DNA of 64,000 nucleotides from Ectobacillus sp. JY-23 (GTDB lineage: Bacteria > Bacillota > Bacilli > Bacillales > Bacillaceae_G), in the NCBI RefSeq assembly GCF_023022965.1, contig NZ_CP095462.1, forward strand, positions 372,001 through 436,000, read 5' to 3'. The notes below the pieces were generated by a model that did not search any database, was not told the DNA's origin, and worked only from the letters and a program-made list of their open reading frames with translations. A program made the translations under genes and the position numbers. Of the stretch, positions 44,240 through 54,100 are shown piece by piece. Each line of letters opens with the position of its first letter. The first letter of the stretch is position 1.

Positions 44240-44253
44240 GGTTGTACTGTCAA
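44224..44253 (-). promoter_or_regulatory. Sigma-A promoter of arsR
   Basis: TTGACA (44248-44253), 18-base spacer, TATACT (44224-44229) on the minus strand. The transcription start is expected at about 44216-44217, i.e. at the ATG itself. Confidence 0.8.
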
Positions 44254-44267
44254 ATAATAATAAATAT

Positions 44268-44296
44268 AAAAAGAACGCAACAGTTGCGTTCTTTTT
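44268..44296 (-). terminator. Terminator after 231-aa membrane protein gene
   Basis: AAAAAGAACGCAA and TTGCGTTCTTTTT arms with a 3-base loop. Confidence 0.9.
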
Positions 44297-44990
44297 AAGA
44301 GCGATATTTTCTTCTCTCCATACGTGTTTGTCCTTCTACTGGTTTATCTACAGTATTGATAGTAAAATCCATTTCTTTCGGCTCTTGTTTCTGCCGGTTA
44401 AGAGCCTTCTTTTTGCGTAAATGAACGTTTGGCAATCTAGGCAAGCGAGGTAAGGAAATACGATAGCTCGGGCGTTTCCGTTTCTTTTTTCGCCTTTCTT
44501 TTTTTGGTTCTTCGTCTCTGCGAGGGCTTAATAAGCCACCAATCAAAAAACCGCCAATCATAAGTAATAGATACAGTCTTTCTGTTGTAAACGTATTTAA
44601 CATGTTTTGCAATGTAAGTAATGACTGTGTTTCCTTGATATCCCACAGAACGGCTCCCCATAAACCAAGCAAAGCACCTGTGATGGCGTACGTGCGGAAC
44701 TTGAACACAAATGGAATGATTGCGACACAGGCAGCAATTTTCGCATGAGATATAAGCGTATCTACCGTCACAAACGTATCATAAAGTACCCATATATTCG
44801 TAAAAAACGCACTGTATGTGATCCAGCTCCAGAAACGAGAAGAAGTGCGCTTTGTCATGTAGCTTGCTACGCTCGTTACAAATAACAGACCGCCAAGAAA
44901 AATAGATAACATCACTGGAAATTGTTTTATATAGCCTGCAATGGGAAGAAGAAAGCTCAGTAGGATAAGGAATATATCAAATAATTTCAT
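44295..44990 (-). CDS. Polytopic membrane protein with basic cytosolic tail
   Basis: A 231-aa protein: six hydrophobic helices within the first about 155 residues, then a very basic stretch (KKERRKKKRKRPSYR) and a hydrophilic tail. ATG 44990 follows AAAGGAG. The tail could bind acidic lipid, RNA or a partner. I recognise no family and the neighbours give no hint. Confidence 0.7.
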   Translation of the reverse strand: MKLFDIFLILLSFLLPIAGYIKQFPVMLSIFLGGLLFVTSVASYMTKRTSSRFWSWITYSAFFTNIWVLYDTFVTVDTLISHAKIAACVAIIPFVFKFRTYAITGALLGLWGAVLWDIKETQSLLTLQNMLNTFTTERLYLLLMIGGFLIGGLLSPRRDEEPKKERRKKKRKRPSYRISLPRLPRLPNVHLRKKKALNRQKQEPKEMDFTINTVDKPVEGQTRMERRKYRS

Positions 44991-45072
44991 CACTTTCGCT
45001 CCTTTCTGCAAAATCATATTGTAGTATGAAGTACACCGGAACGCAATTCATTTCTTTATCAAAATATGACAT

Positions 45073-45118
45073 AACGAATAAAAAACGCAGGATAATGCTC
45101 CTGCGTTTTTTATTCGTT
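45073..45118 (-). terminator. Long terminator after cyclophilin gene
   Basis: Arms AACGAATAAAAAACGCAGGA and TCCTGCGTTTTTTATTCGTT, a perfect 20-bp stem that includes the stop codon of the gene. Confidence 0.92.
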
Positions 45119-45736
45119 AATTACGGGTTTATCGTAGTTAAATCCAAATGTCTCAACTGTGACCTTTTTCATCTTTTGTTCGGTTAGGGGTTTATCTACA
45201 CTATTACGCTTCACATTAACAATTTCATTGACAACATCCATACCTGCAATGACTTTCCCAAATGCCGCATATTCTCCATCAAGCTGCGAGGCATCTGCCA
45301 CCATAATGAAAAACTGCGAACCTGCCGAGTTTGGATCGTTTGCTCTCGCCATAGAAAGCACACCTGTTTGATGCTTTAAATTATTTTTAAAACCGTTAGC
45401 TGTAAATTCCCCTTTGATGGTGTGACCAGGACCACCAGTTCCTGTTCCAGTAGGATCACCGCCTTGAATCATAAAACCTGGGATGACGCGATGAAACGTT
45501 GTACCGTCATAAAACCCTTTTTGTACCAGTGAGATAAAGTTTAAGACTGTATTTGGGGCAATATCCGGATATAGCTCTGCTTTTATTTGTTTATCGTTTT
45601 CCATGACAATTGTTACTACTGGATTTTTATCCACCTTTATTTTCTTGACGGTTTCTGTCTTAGGCTTGTCCCCGTCTGAACAGCCCACGAGTAACAACAT
45701 GAGGCAAAGTGAATACAGAAATGCTTTTAGTTTCAT
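45110..45736 (-). CDS. Lipoprotein peptidyl-prolyl isomerase (cyclophilin)
   Basis: A 208-aa cyclophilin with a lipoprotein signal (LLVGC, lipidated C19) and the catalytic core FHRVIPGFMIQGGDPTGTGTGGPG and NSAGSQFFIM. It should fold proteins outside the membrane, alongside PrsA. The cytosolic PpiB has no signal, so this is the exported paralogue. Confidence 0.93.
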   Translation of the reverse strand: MKLKAFLYSLCLMLLLVGCSDGDKPKTETVKKIKVDKNPVVTIVMENDKQIKAELYPDIAPNTVLNFISLVQKGFYDGTTFHRVIPGFMIQGGDPTGTGTGGPGHTIKGEFTANGFKNNLKHQTGVLSMARANDPNSAGSQFFIMVADASQLDGEYAAFGKVIAGMDVVNEIVNVKRNSVDKPLTEQKMKKVTVETFGFNYDKPVINE

Positions 45737-45865
45737 TGTGTTCGTTCCTTTCTATGTATGCTTACAACGCTTTTATTGTACTCTTTTTCAAAACAGATGT
45801 ATATATCAGGCATGCCGTAATGATATACTATATGGAAAAATCATGTAATGACAAGGGGTGTAAGC

Positions 45866-46774
45866 ATGGATCGTTATTATGTTGGTGTGATATGTATTAT
45901 CTTGTCTGCGATTGGGTTTGGCATGATGCCCATTTTTGCGCTGTATGCGTATGAAGGCGGCATTAACGTGACGGCTCTGTTATTTTTTCGCTTTTTATTC
46001 GCGGCCCTTCTCTTTTTCTTATACAGTATGATGAAGAAGCTTCGTGTAAGGGTAGGGAGAAAGGAATGTACAAGCCTGATTGTATTGGGAGGCGGACTGT
46101 ATACAATTCAATCATTAACGTATTTTTCATCTATCCAGTACATACCTTCTTCGCTTGCAGCACTACTTTTATACATGTTTCCTATTTTTGTTACGCTGTT
46201 ATCTTTTGTATTAGAAGGAGAAGCCGTTACAAGAAAAACGGTTTCAGCGATCGTGTTATCATTGGGCGGACTTGTGCTAGTACTCGGTGCTTCCTTTGAC
46301 GTACTAAAGATGAGCGGTGTTATATATGCGATAGCGGCCGCGGTCGTATATTCTTTATACATTGTTTACAGCAACCGTGTTCTTCAGACAGTATCGCCTA
46401 TTGTAACAAGTGGTTACATCGCTTTATTTGCAGCCGCCTCTTTGTTTGGGGTGAGTATCTGGCAAGGTACCCTTTCTATAGACTTCTCCTGGAGGGTTTG
46501 GCTTCCTGTAGCGGCAATTGTTTTCATCTCAACTGTTATGACCATGCTTACATTCTTTAAGGGGTTGTCGCTCATTGGTTCTACCAAGTCCTCCATTATT
46601 TCTATGATTGAGCCGCTTGTTACCATCGGTTTATCGGCCGCATTTTTGGGAGAGCGTTTATCACAATGGCAAATGCTTGGCGGAATGTGCGTTCTTTCCG
46701 GCGCTTTACTTGTCATTATCGTACGAGGACATCAGACAGAAGCTGAGATAGAATGCGAAAAACACACGCTGTAA
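45866..46774 (+). CDS. EamA-family (DMT) transporter
   Basis: A 302-aa protein with ten membrane helices in two EamA halves (for example YFSSIQYIPSSLAALLLYMFP and GLSLIGSTKSSIISMIEPL). A drug/metabolite exporter; substrate unknown. ATG 45866 follows AAGGGGTG; the longer frame at 45848 is not preceded by a site. Confidence 0.88.
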   Translation: MDRYYVGVICIILSAIGFGMMPIFALYAYEGGINVTALLFFRFLFAALLFFLYSMMKKLRVRVGRKECTSLIVLGGGLYTIQSLTYFSSIQYIPSSLAALLLYMFPIFVTLLSFVLEGEAVTRKTVSAIVLSLGGLVLVLGASFDVLKMSGVIYAIAAAVVYSLYIVYSNRVLQTVSPIVTSGYIALFAAASLFGVSIWQGTLSIDFSWRVWLPVAAIVFISTVMTMLTFFKGLSLIGSTKSSIISMIEPLVTIGLSAAFLGERLSQWQMLGGMCVLSGALLVIIVRGHQTEAEIECEKHTL

Positions 46775-46788
46775 TAGCGTGTGTTTTT
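46758..46788. terminator. Bidirectional terminator
   Basis: AAAAACACACGCT and AGCGTGTGTTTTT arms between convergent genes. Confidence 0.92.
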
Positions 46789-46791
46789 CTG

Positions 46792-47271
46792 TTAATCGTT
46801 ACGTTCTTGAATCGTACGATATAATCTTTTAATCGTTTCAACATGCAGTGCCTCATGATAGAAACTAAATAAAAATGTTTCACCAATGGTATGAAATGTC
46901 ATGCCGGAACGATTTGTAAACGGTCCAGGAAGCCTTGCCTCGAGACGCTCTGGTATAAAGGTTTGAATACGTTCTTGTTGCAACTTACTTTCGGTAAGCA
47001 ATTGCGCAAAGGAAGGCGGTGTTTCTTGCCAATCCGCTGGCTTTGTACCAGCTGCGAATAATCTCTCATATTGCAAAGGCACTTGAAGTATTTCACCAGC
47101 TGCTCCAAAAACAAGACGTTCTTGCACAAAGAGGATATGACCAAGATTCCAGCGGATGCTGTTGTTAAAGCCTTCCGGTACACTATCAGCTAAGCTTTCA
47201 GGTATTTTCTCCATGAGATTTTCAGTGATGGTTCTTACTGTTTTCATATGTGTAAACAAAAGATTTTCCAT
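46792..47271 (-). CDS. DinB-superfamily protein
   Basis: A 159-aa four-helix protein. The metal-site histidines are visible in IRWNLGHILF and FYHEALHVETIKRL. DinB/YfiT proteins are thiol-S-transferase-like or metal hydrolases; in Bacillus several act with bacillithiol (BstA). The substrate here is not known. Confidence 0.82.
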   Translation of the reverse strand: MENLLFTHMKTVRTITENLMEKIPESLADSVPEGFNNSIRWNLGHILFVQERLVFGAAGEILQVPLQYERLFAAGTKPADWQETPPSFAQLLTESKLQQERIQTFIPERLEARLPGPFTNRSGMTFHTIGETFLFSFYHEALHVETIKRLYRTIQERND

Positions 47272-47379
47272 AGTTGCCTCCGTTTCTTATTTCTGATCAA
47301 GGATAGGTCAGATGACGATACTTTATTTTATGTAGTTCTTGTTCATGATTTATTTTCCTTCTTTTGGTATTGCTTGTAA

Positions 47380-48528
47380 CTACATTTTCTTTATCATCAA
47401 AACCCCTAACATGTATATTCCTCCGGCTACAACGAACGCGGCAAACACATTCATTTCATCTGCGATACTACCGAAAAGCAAGGTACCCATACTAAAGGAA
47501 AGTGAAGTGACAGACTGGTGAGTTGCATAAACAAATGGTAATTTGGTTTGAGAAATTTTCTGTTGTAACATGGTGTGAAGGTGAATTTGTTTCATTTGAT
47601 CTGCTATACCAAATAGAAACGTGAGCAACAAAGCTATCATGATAGAACGGTTAATAGAAAAGCCGATGGTTGTAGCGCTGGTAATAGCAGCTGTAAACAT
47701 CAGTAAGGCTCTTGGATTTACATAGGAATGTAAGCGTAAAATCGCAATGCCTCCGACAAGCAAACCAATAAAGAAAGTACTGTTAATGTATCCCCACCAT
47801 ATTTCGCTAACTCCGAGCGCATGTACGTAAACCAGTAGAATGGCAGAAATCCAGACAGCACTACTCATACTTTCCAGTGCCAACAGTATTGTGATGATAC
47901 GTACAAAGCGCTGTGATAGCACGACCTGCCAGCCGACAAGCATTTCTTTCCAAGTTGATGTAGTTAGTGCTTCCGGTTTCTCTTCATGAAGCAAGGATTG
48001 AAAAACACCTCCGGCCACTAAGGAAAAAGCATATAACAGCAGTGCCAATAACAAGACATGTTTAGGAGAGTATAGTACGACAAGTGTACTACCGAGTGGC
48101 CAGCTCATAAGCTGAATGACTTGGTTAGAAATTTGCACAATGCTATTTGCCTTTAATACATCAGTTGACAACTTGGGAATAAATGAAGTTTGTACTGGTC
48201 TTGCAAATCCATCTAAAAACGCAATTATAGCTACAAGAGCAAACAAGACGTACAGCGGATATCCCTGATAGCAAATGAAACTTAACACCAAGGTTTTCAG
48301 CAATTGTGTGACCAGCAGGATCTGTCCATGTTTTACACGATGTAATGCATAAGGCAGACAGAAGCCACTGATAAATAAAGACAGTGTAATCACAACAGGT
48401 ACAGCGGCAGCTGCCGAAGCTTGCTGTGTGTGTTTATATACCATTGCAATTAGTGCAACGATGTATAAAGCATCTCCCGCATTGGCAAGGATTTGATTAA
48501 TAAGTAGCAAACGAAATAAACGTCTCAT
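47380..48528 (-). CDS. MFS transporter
   Basis: A 382-aa protein with about eleven to twelve hydrophobic helices, of the MFS_3 type common in Bacillus (GDALYIVALIAMVYKHTQ start, FLDGFARPVQTSFIPKL between helices 4 and 5). It is likely an efflux pump. GAGGAGG precedes the ATG. Substrate unknown. Confidence 0.85.
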   Translation of the reverse strand: MRRLFRLLLINQILANAGDALYIVALIAMVYKHTQQASAAAAVPVVITLSLFISGFCLPYALHRVKHGQILLVTQLLKTLVLSFICYQGYPLYVLFALVAIIAFLDGFARPVQTSFIPKLSTDVLKANSIVQISNQVIQLMSWPLGSTLVVLYSPKHVLLLALLLYAFSLVAGGVFQSLLHEEKPEALTTSTWKEMLVGWQVVLSQRFVRIITILLALESMSSAVWISAILLVYVHALGVSEIWWGYINSTFFIGLLVGGIAILRLHSYVNPRALLMFTAAITSATTIGFSINRSIMIALLLTFLFGIADQMKQIHLHTMLQQKISQTKLPFVYATHQSVTSLSFSMGTLLFGSIADEMNVFAAFVVAGGIYMLGVLMIKKM

Positions 48529-48718
48529 TTCTAGACGCCTCCTCTTTTATTCAATTTTGAGGTTAACATTTCGTTTGGCTCCTTACATTGGACTCCTGCC
48601 CTTCTATTTAGATTGTATTCATTGTAACATCACTACTCCTTACTGTATACAAACAGCTTTTCAAATAGCATCAATCGTATTATGATAAACAAAATATTGA
48701 TGAAAGAAGTGGGAAACA

Positions 48719-49270
48719 TTGCAAACATATACAGCTAAAAATGGGGTAAACGTATATATTCGCGAAGCTGTTCGTGAAGACGCACAAAATATGATTGACT
48801 TTTACAATGTGGTAGGCGGCGAAAGCGACTTTCTATCATTCGGATCTAATGAGTTTAATAAATCATTAGCGGATTATCAAGAGTTCGTGTCAGCTACGAA
48901 AGCTGCGCAAAGCTCCATTATTTTACTTGCATTCATTAACGATCATCTTGCAGGTATTGCTTCTATTACATCAGGTCAAAAGGCCCGAAACAAACACAAT
49001 GGTACATTAGGCATTGTGGTGGCTCAGGCATATACGGGAATGGGCATTGGGCGATACCTGTTGCAAATGCTCATTCAATGGGCGCGGGAAAATGGCATTA
49101 CGAAGAAAATTAACCTTATTGTGAGTGAACCAAATACGCGTGCTATTTCTTTATATCGTGAGCTAGGTTTTCAGCAAGAAGGGATATTGAAACATGATGC
49201 TTATATCAATGGCGTCTATATTGATGCTATCGCAATGGGTCTGTGGCTTGGATATGAACAACAAGTATGA
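48719..49270 (+). CDS. GNAT-family N-acetyltransferase
   Basis: A 183-aa acetyltransferase. Acetyl-CoA binding motif GIVVAQAYTGMGIGRYLLQ and C-terminal EPNTRAISLYRELGFQQEG. The fold and sequence resemble ribosomal-protein or amino-acid acetyltransferases; the acceptor is unknown. The start is TTG 48719 behind GAAGTGGGA. Confidence 0.87.
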   Translation: MQTYTAKNGVNVYIREAVREDAQNMIDFYNVVGGESDFLSFGSNEFNKSLADYQEFVSATKAAQSSIILLAFINDHLAGIASITSGQKARNKHNGTLGIVVAQAYTGMGIGRYLLQMLIQWARENGITKKINLIVSEPNTRAISLYRELGFQQEGILKHDAYINGVYIDAIAMGLWLGYEQQV

Positions 49271-49296
49271 CAATGAAACAATGGGTGTGCTGATAT

Positions 49297-49332
49297 AAAA
49301 ACCAAACGCTCTGTGTAGAGCGTTTGGTTTTT
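49297..49332. terminator. Bidirectional terminator
   Basis: AAAAACCAAACGCTCT and AGAGCGTTTGGTTTTT arms, GTGT loop, between the GNAT gene and convergent exoA. Confidence 0.93.
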
Positions 49333-50083
49333 ATATATTCAATCTTAGTATAACTGGACAGTGATCACTTCCCAAAATATGTGCATGTATGGCAGCCTCT
49401 CTTATATTACTTGCCAGCTGCAGGGAAACAAGGAAGTAGTCGATACGCCATCCGATATTTCGTGCCCGTACACCGTTCATATACGACCACCATGTATAAG
49501 CGCCTTCTTGGTGTGGTTGTAAATAACGGAAGCTGTCGACAAACCCACTTGCTAACAACTCTGTCAACTTGTTACGTTCCTCATCAGTGAAACCAGAATT
49601 CCCTTTATTCGGCTTTGGATTGCGCAAATCAATTTCCTGATGAGCGACATTTAAATCGCCGCACATAATGACTGGCTTCACAGTATGTAGCTTTTGTAAA
49701 TAAGCGCGCATCCGATCTTCCCAAGCTAGCCGGTATGGCAATCTGGCTAAATCCCGCTGTGCGTTTGGTGTATAGACGTTGATAAGGTAGAAATCGTGAA
49801 ATTCGAGTGTTAGAATCCGCCCTTCTGGTTCAGAATCTGCATTGAGCCCATAGAAAATTGAAAGCGGCTTTTGTTTTGTGAACACCGCAACACCTGAATA
49901 CCCCTTTTTCTCAGCGTAATTCCAGTATTGGTAGTATCCATCTAATTCCAGATGGATTTGTCCCTCCTGTAGCTTTGTTTCTTGGATACAAAATATATCT
50001 GCATCCATTTCATAAAAATAGTCTAAAAAGCCTTTGCGCACACAAGCGCGCAGACCGTTTACGTTCCAAGAAATCAATTTCAT
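49331..50083 (-). CDS. exoA: Exodeoxyribonuclease III / AP endonuclease ExoA
   Basis: A 250-aa endonuclease/exonuclease/phosphatase-fold enzyme: LISWNVNGLRA, IFCIQETKLQ (metal Glu), CGDLNVAHQEIDL and the final LGSDHCPVIL. It cleaves abasic sites in base-excision repair. Confidence 0.95.
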   Translation of the reverse strand: MKLISWNVNGLRACVRKGFLDYFYEMDADIFCIQETKLQEGQIHLELDGYYQYWNYAEKKGYSGVAVFTKQKPLSIFYGLNADSEPEGRILTLEFHDFYLINVYTPNAQRDLARLPYRLAWEDRMRAYLQKLHTVKPVIMCGDLNVAHQEIDLRNPKPNKGNSGFTDEERNKLTELLASGFVDSFRYLQPHQEGAYTWWSYMNGVRARNIGWRIDYFLVSLQLASNIREAAIHAHILGSDHCPVILRLNI

Positions 50084-50183
50084 TGCTATGTATCCTCATG
50101 TGATTATTTTTTAGTATAGTAAATTATGTTTGTTATGAAAAAAATAACGGTGTTATACAATTTTTAAATTATTTCAATATAAC

Positions 50184-51110
50184 TTAAAGTGATGGTTGGC
50201 AAATCTTTAAAAAATTACAAGACGCACACTTTTGCGGGTGCTCCTGCTTTTCAAATAAAGATAAATCAATCGGTTTATTGCGTTCTACATCCTCTACATA
50301 CTGAAGCATTTGCCCAACACTTAGCAGCATCATATCATGCACCTGATCTAAATCCTCAACCTCCACTGCATGCGTTCGGCTGCATCCGGTTGCCAAGTAT
50401 TCATTCCGAATTTCAATTTTGTTGTGCGGAATATGGTAGGTATCATGCAGGTACATTGCATACAAAGCAAGCTGATTGCGATCTTCCTCTGTTTCTTTTC
50501 CTGTTTTCCAATCTGTAATGGTCCAGATATTGCGTGCTTCATTTTCATATAAGACATCCATTACCACGAAAACCTTAATGTCGTTTAATCGAAACGAATG
50601 GAATTGCTCCGATTCGTACAGATGGATATGCTTCCCTTGCATAATATCTTGAAAGCTCGTACTTTGGTAGAGATGCTCCAAACAAGCTTGTAAGCGGGCA
50701 GTGATGTCAGAAATAGCGGAAGCTTCTGGTGTCTCTCCATACACCAGCTCACGTAAAAGTGGTACATCTTTCGGCTTTTGGTGCCAAAGGTGCTGATTTT
50801 GTGAATACCTATAAGCTTGATTCAACTTGTCACGAACATGCTTTTCTATATTTGGAAGAGGGGGCAGTGGTTTGCCGCGATAGTTTGTTATTAATGCATG
50901 TATCACCTGGTGAAGCACATCTCCGACATACATGTGGAGGTTGCTCAGTTTTTTCAGAAAGTACGCTTCTTGTGCGCTTGGCGGCGCATCAAAACGCCAA
51001 CCGTTATGGGAAACATAATACTGATAAGCATACTTACGTCTACACGTAAAAAAGGTTTTATGTCGGCTCATTGACCATGAAAACTCTGGATAGGGCTTTA
51101 CTTCAAACAC
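50184..51110 (-). CDS. PD-(D/E)XK nuclease with Fe-S-type cysteines (Cas4/AddB-like)
   Basis: A 308-aa stand-alone nuclease domain. One cysteine in TFFTCRRKYAYQYY near the N-terminus and three in KCASCNFLKIC at the C-terminus match the 4Fe-4S staple of AddB/Cas4-type nucleases. Catalytic motifs: His in GDVLHQVIH, Asp in VVMDVLYE, and DWKTGK. A RecB-family exonuclease role on DNA ends is likely. No cas genes or helicase lie nearby. GTG 51110 is spaced best from AAAGGGAG; ATG 51116 is the alternative. Confidence 0.82.
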   Translation of the reverse strand: MFEVKPYPEFSWSMSRHKTFFTCRRKYAYQYYVSHNGWRFDAPPSAQEAYFLKKLSNLHMYVGDVLHQVIHALITNYRGKPLPPLPNIEKHVRDKLNQAYRYSQNQHLWHQKPKDVPLLRELVYGETPEASAISDITARLQACLEHLYQSTSFQDIMQGKHIHLYESEQFHSFRLNDIKVFVVMDVLYENEARNIWTITDWKTGKETEEDRNQLALYAMYLHDTYHIPHNKIEIRNEYLATGCSRTHAVEVEDLDQVHDMMLLSVGQMLQYVEDVERNKPIDLSLFEKQEHPQKCASCNFLKICQPSL

Positions 51111-51146
51111 GTACATCACTCCCTTTCTTACATTATAGCAAATAAC

Positions 51147-51175
51147 AAAAAGAGCCGCTTATGTGCGGCTCTTTC
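51147..51175 (-). terminator. Terminator after RND pump gene
   Basis: AAAAAGAGCCGC and GCGGCTCTTT arms. Confidence 0.88.
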
Positions 51176-51176
51176 C

Positions 51177-54100
51177 TTATGCAGTTTGTTTTCGTTTACG
51201 ATTGCGAATTTTCATGAGTACTTCATACACAACAGGTACGATGATAAGTGTTAATAGTGTAGAGCTAATAAGTCCACCGATAACGGTAACACCAAGACCT
51301 TTTGAAATCAAACCGCCGCCTTCTGCACCAATCGCGAGTGGAATCAAAGCGCCCACAGTAGCAATTGCGGTCATTAAAATAGGACGCACTCGTGTAACGG
51401 CCGCTTCCAGCAGTGCCTCACGTGTGGATAGGCCTTCTTTTTCTTTTTGAATCACACGGTCAATTAAAACAATTGCATTTGTTACGACAATACCAATGAG
51501 CATGAGTGCACCAATTAGAGCAGAAACACTGATGGTCTCACCAGCAATCAGTAAGGCAACAAGTGCACCAATGACAGTGAACGGCAGTGAGAATAAAATA
51601 GCAAACGGTGCCAGTCCGCCTCCGAATGTAATCACAAGTACGAAATAAACGATCGCAATAGCGGCTAGCATTGCAAGACCAAGCTGCTTAAAGGATTCAT
51701 TAATTTGCTCTGTTACGCCTCCAAAGGAAACATCAACTGTTTTTGGTTTTTCTAACGCATCAACATCCTTTTGTAAATCAGCTGATGCTTTAGCAACATC
51801 CTTTGTAGTGATGTCAGCAGAAATCTCTGCATAGATTCTTCCATCACGTTTTGTAATGGTGTTGGAAGTTTTTCCTTCTTTTACGTCTACCACTTCTTTT
51901 AATGGTACTTCAATACCTAGCGGTGATAGTATGGTTTGGTTTGTTACGTCTGTAATACTGCCAAAGTCTTCTTTCTTAACAGATACATACACATTTAATT
52001 CTTTGCCATCTTTTTGAATGGTTGTCAGGACAGGTTGTTGTCCCGTCTGTAATAAAGACATTCCAATTTGACCAGCTGTTAATCCTAATTTGCTGAGTTT
52101 ATCTTGATTTGCTACAAGTGTATATTCATCGTATGCTTCTGCCAGGCTAGAATCCACATTTGTAAAGGTAGCATCTTTTTTCATAATCTCTGTAATCTTA
52201 CTAACAACCGGTTCGATAACGGCACGGGATTCACCATATACAAACAACGATAGCTTATTGCTCGCACCGCCACTTCCCATATCTTGATAGCCCCACTGTC
52301 CTTTATCTGCTATGTGTTGCAAATCTTTGAGAACAGTTTCTTTTTCTTTTGAAAACTCTTTTGTATCGTCTTTATACATAACGTAAAACAGTGCTTGTTT
52401 TGTTGCAGCTGGATTCATTGGATTGCTGCCACCAACGGAATATTGCAAGGTTTTTACGTCCTTTTTATCTTGGAAGTACTTTTCAGCATTCAGTGCCATG
52501 CTTTGTACATCTTCTTCTGTTTCACCAGGTGCTGGGTTATACGTTGCAATGATTGTTTTTTCTTCCTCAGAACCAAGGAAGCTTACGCCAATGCTTGGTA
52601 CTAAGAATAAGCTGCCAACTAGAAGAAGAACTGCCATGCCAAAGGAAATGACTTTATGGCGAAGAGACCATGCTAGCACGCCGCGATAGAACATTGCAAT
52701 GCGACTTGGCTTATCATGTTGTTTTGCCCCTTCTTTCATTTCCTTTTTAAATAACGAGTGCGCCAGCATCGGAACGACTGTAACTGCCACAATAAGTGAA
52801 GCCGACAATGCAAATACCACTGTCAAAGCAAATGGCAGGAACAATTCGCCTACCGGACCGCTGACCAAACCAAGTGGTAAAAATACAGCAATGGTTACCA
52901 CGGTTGACGACAAAATTGGAATAAACATTTCACGCGTTGCCTCTCGGATCAAATCCATCCCGCGCAGTTTTTCTTCTTTGAGTGATAGACGTCGGTAAAT
53001 GTTTTCAATTACTACGATGGAGTCATCCACAACCCGTCCAATTGCCACCGTCATGGCACCTAGCGTCATAATGTTAAGAGAAATATCCATTTGCTTTAGG
53101 AATAGGACCGCGATTAATAGTGATAAGGGAATTGAAACAATCGAGATAATTGTTGATTTAATATCACGAAGGAACAGCAAGATAATCACCACAGCAAAGA
53201 TTGCACCAACCATTGCTTTGTTCAGCATCGTGTTTACAGACTCTTCAATTGGCTCACCTTGGTCAAACATAGTAACAAGTGTGACATCTTTATAATCTTT
53301 TTCAAATTGCTTCATTTCTTTTTTTACAGCGTTTACAACATCGACTGTATTATCATCAGCGCCTTTTACAACCTGAATGCCAATGGATTGTTCCCCATTT
53401 GTACGGGAAATCGATTCTGCTTTGCTTAACACTTCTACAGTAGCGATATCTTTAAGCTGCACAGTTGGCAGTCCAGTTGCTGTTGGTTTAACAGCTGCTG
53501 CAGGTGCTTGTCCCTGTGCGGGGATAAGCGGGATAGAGAGGTTTTGCAAATCGGTTAGTTTCAAAATGTTTCCATCTAATACAACGGACTTTTCTTCTTT
53601 ATCAATTGTATACAGACCAAGCGGCATATGAACCGCAGATCCTTTAATGATGTTTGTAACGGTTTCTTGTGTGAGACCATACTCCTTTAGTTTGGCTTCA
53701 TCAAAGGTAAGCTGAACTTCTTCAACCTGTTGTCCTGCAATTGTCACGGAAGATACACCTTCTATACCTTCTAAGACCGGAACGAGTTCTTTTTCAACCA
53801 GTTTTGTAAGGTCAGCGAGAGATTGTCCTTTGGCAGAAGCACTTAAGCTAATAACAGGAAATGCATTTAAGCTAAGACGAGAAATAGCCGGCTCTTGCAC
53901 GCCGTCTGGTAGTTTAATTTTATCTACCGCTTCCTTTGCTTCTGCAAGCGCTTCGTCCATATCTGTACTGTAACTATACTCGATTTGTATGGAAGAAGCA
54001 TTCGCAAACGAAGTAGAGCTAACAACATCTGTGCCCTTTAAATTTTTTACGCGTTGTTCAATAGGTTCTGTAACCTTGTCTGCAACTTCATCCGGTGTTG

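Noticed and set aside
50184-51110. Cas4 as a sign of a CRISPR system
   Set aside because: No repeats, leader or other cas genes lie in the window; the nuclease fits a general RecB-family role.
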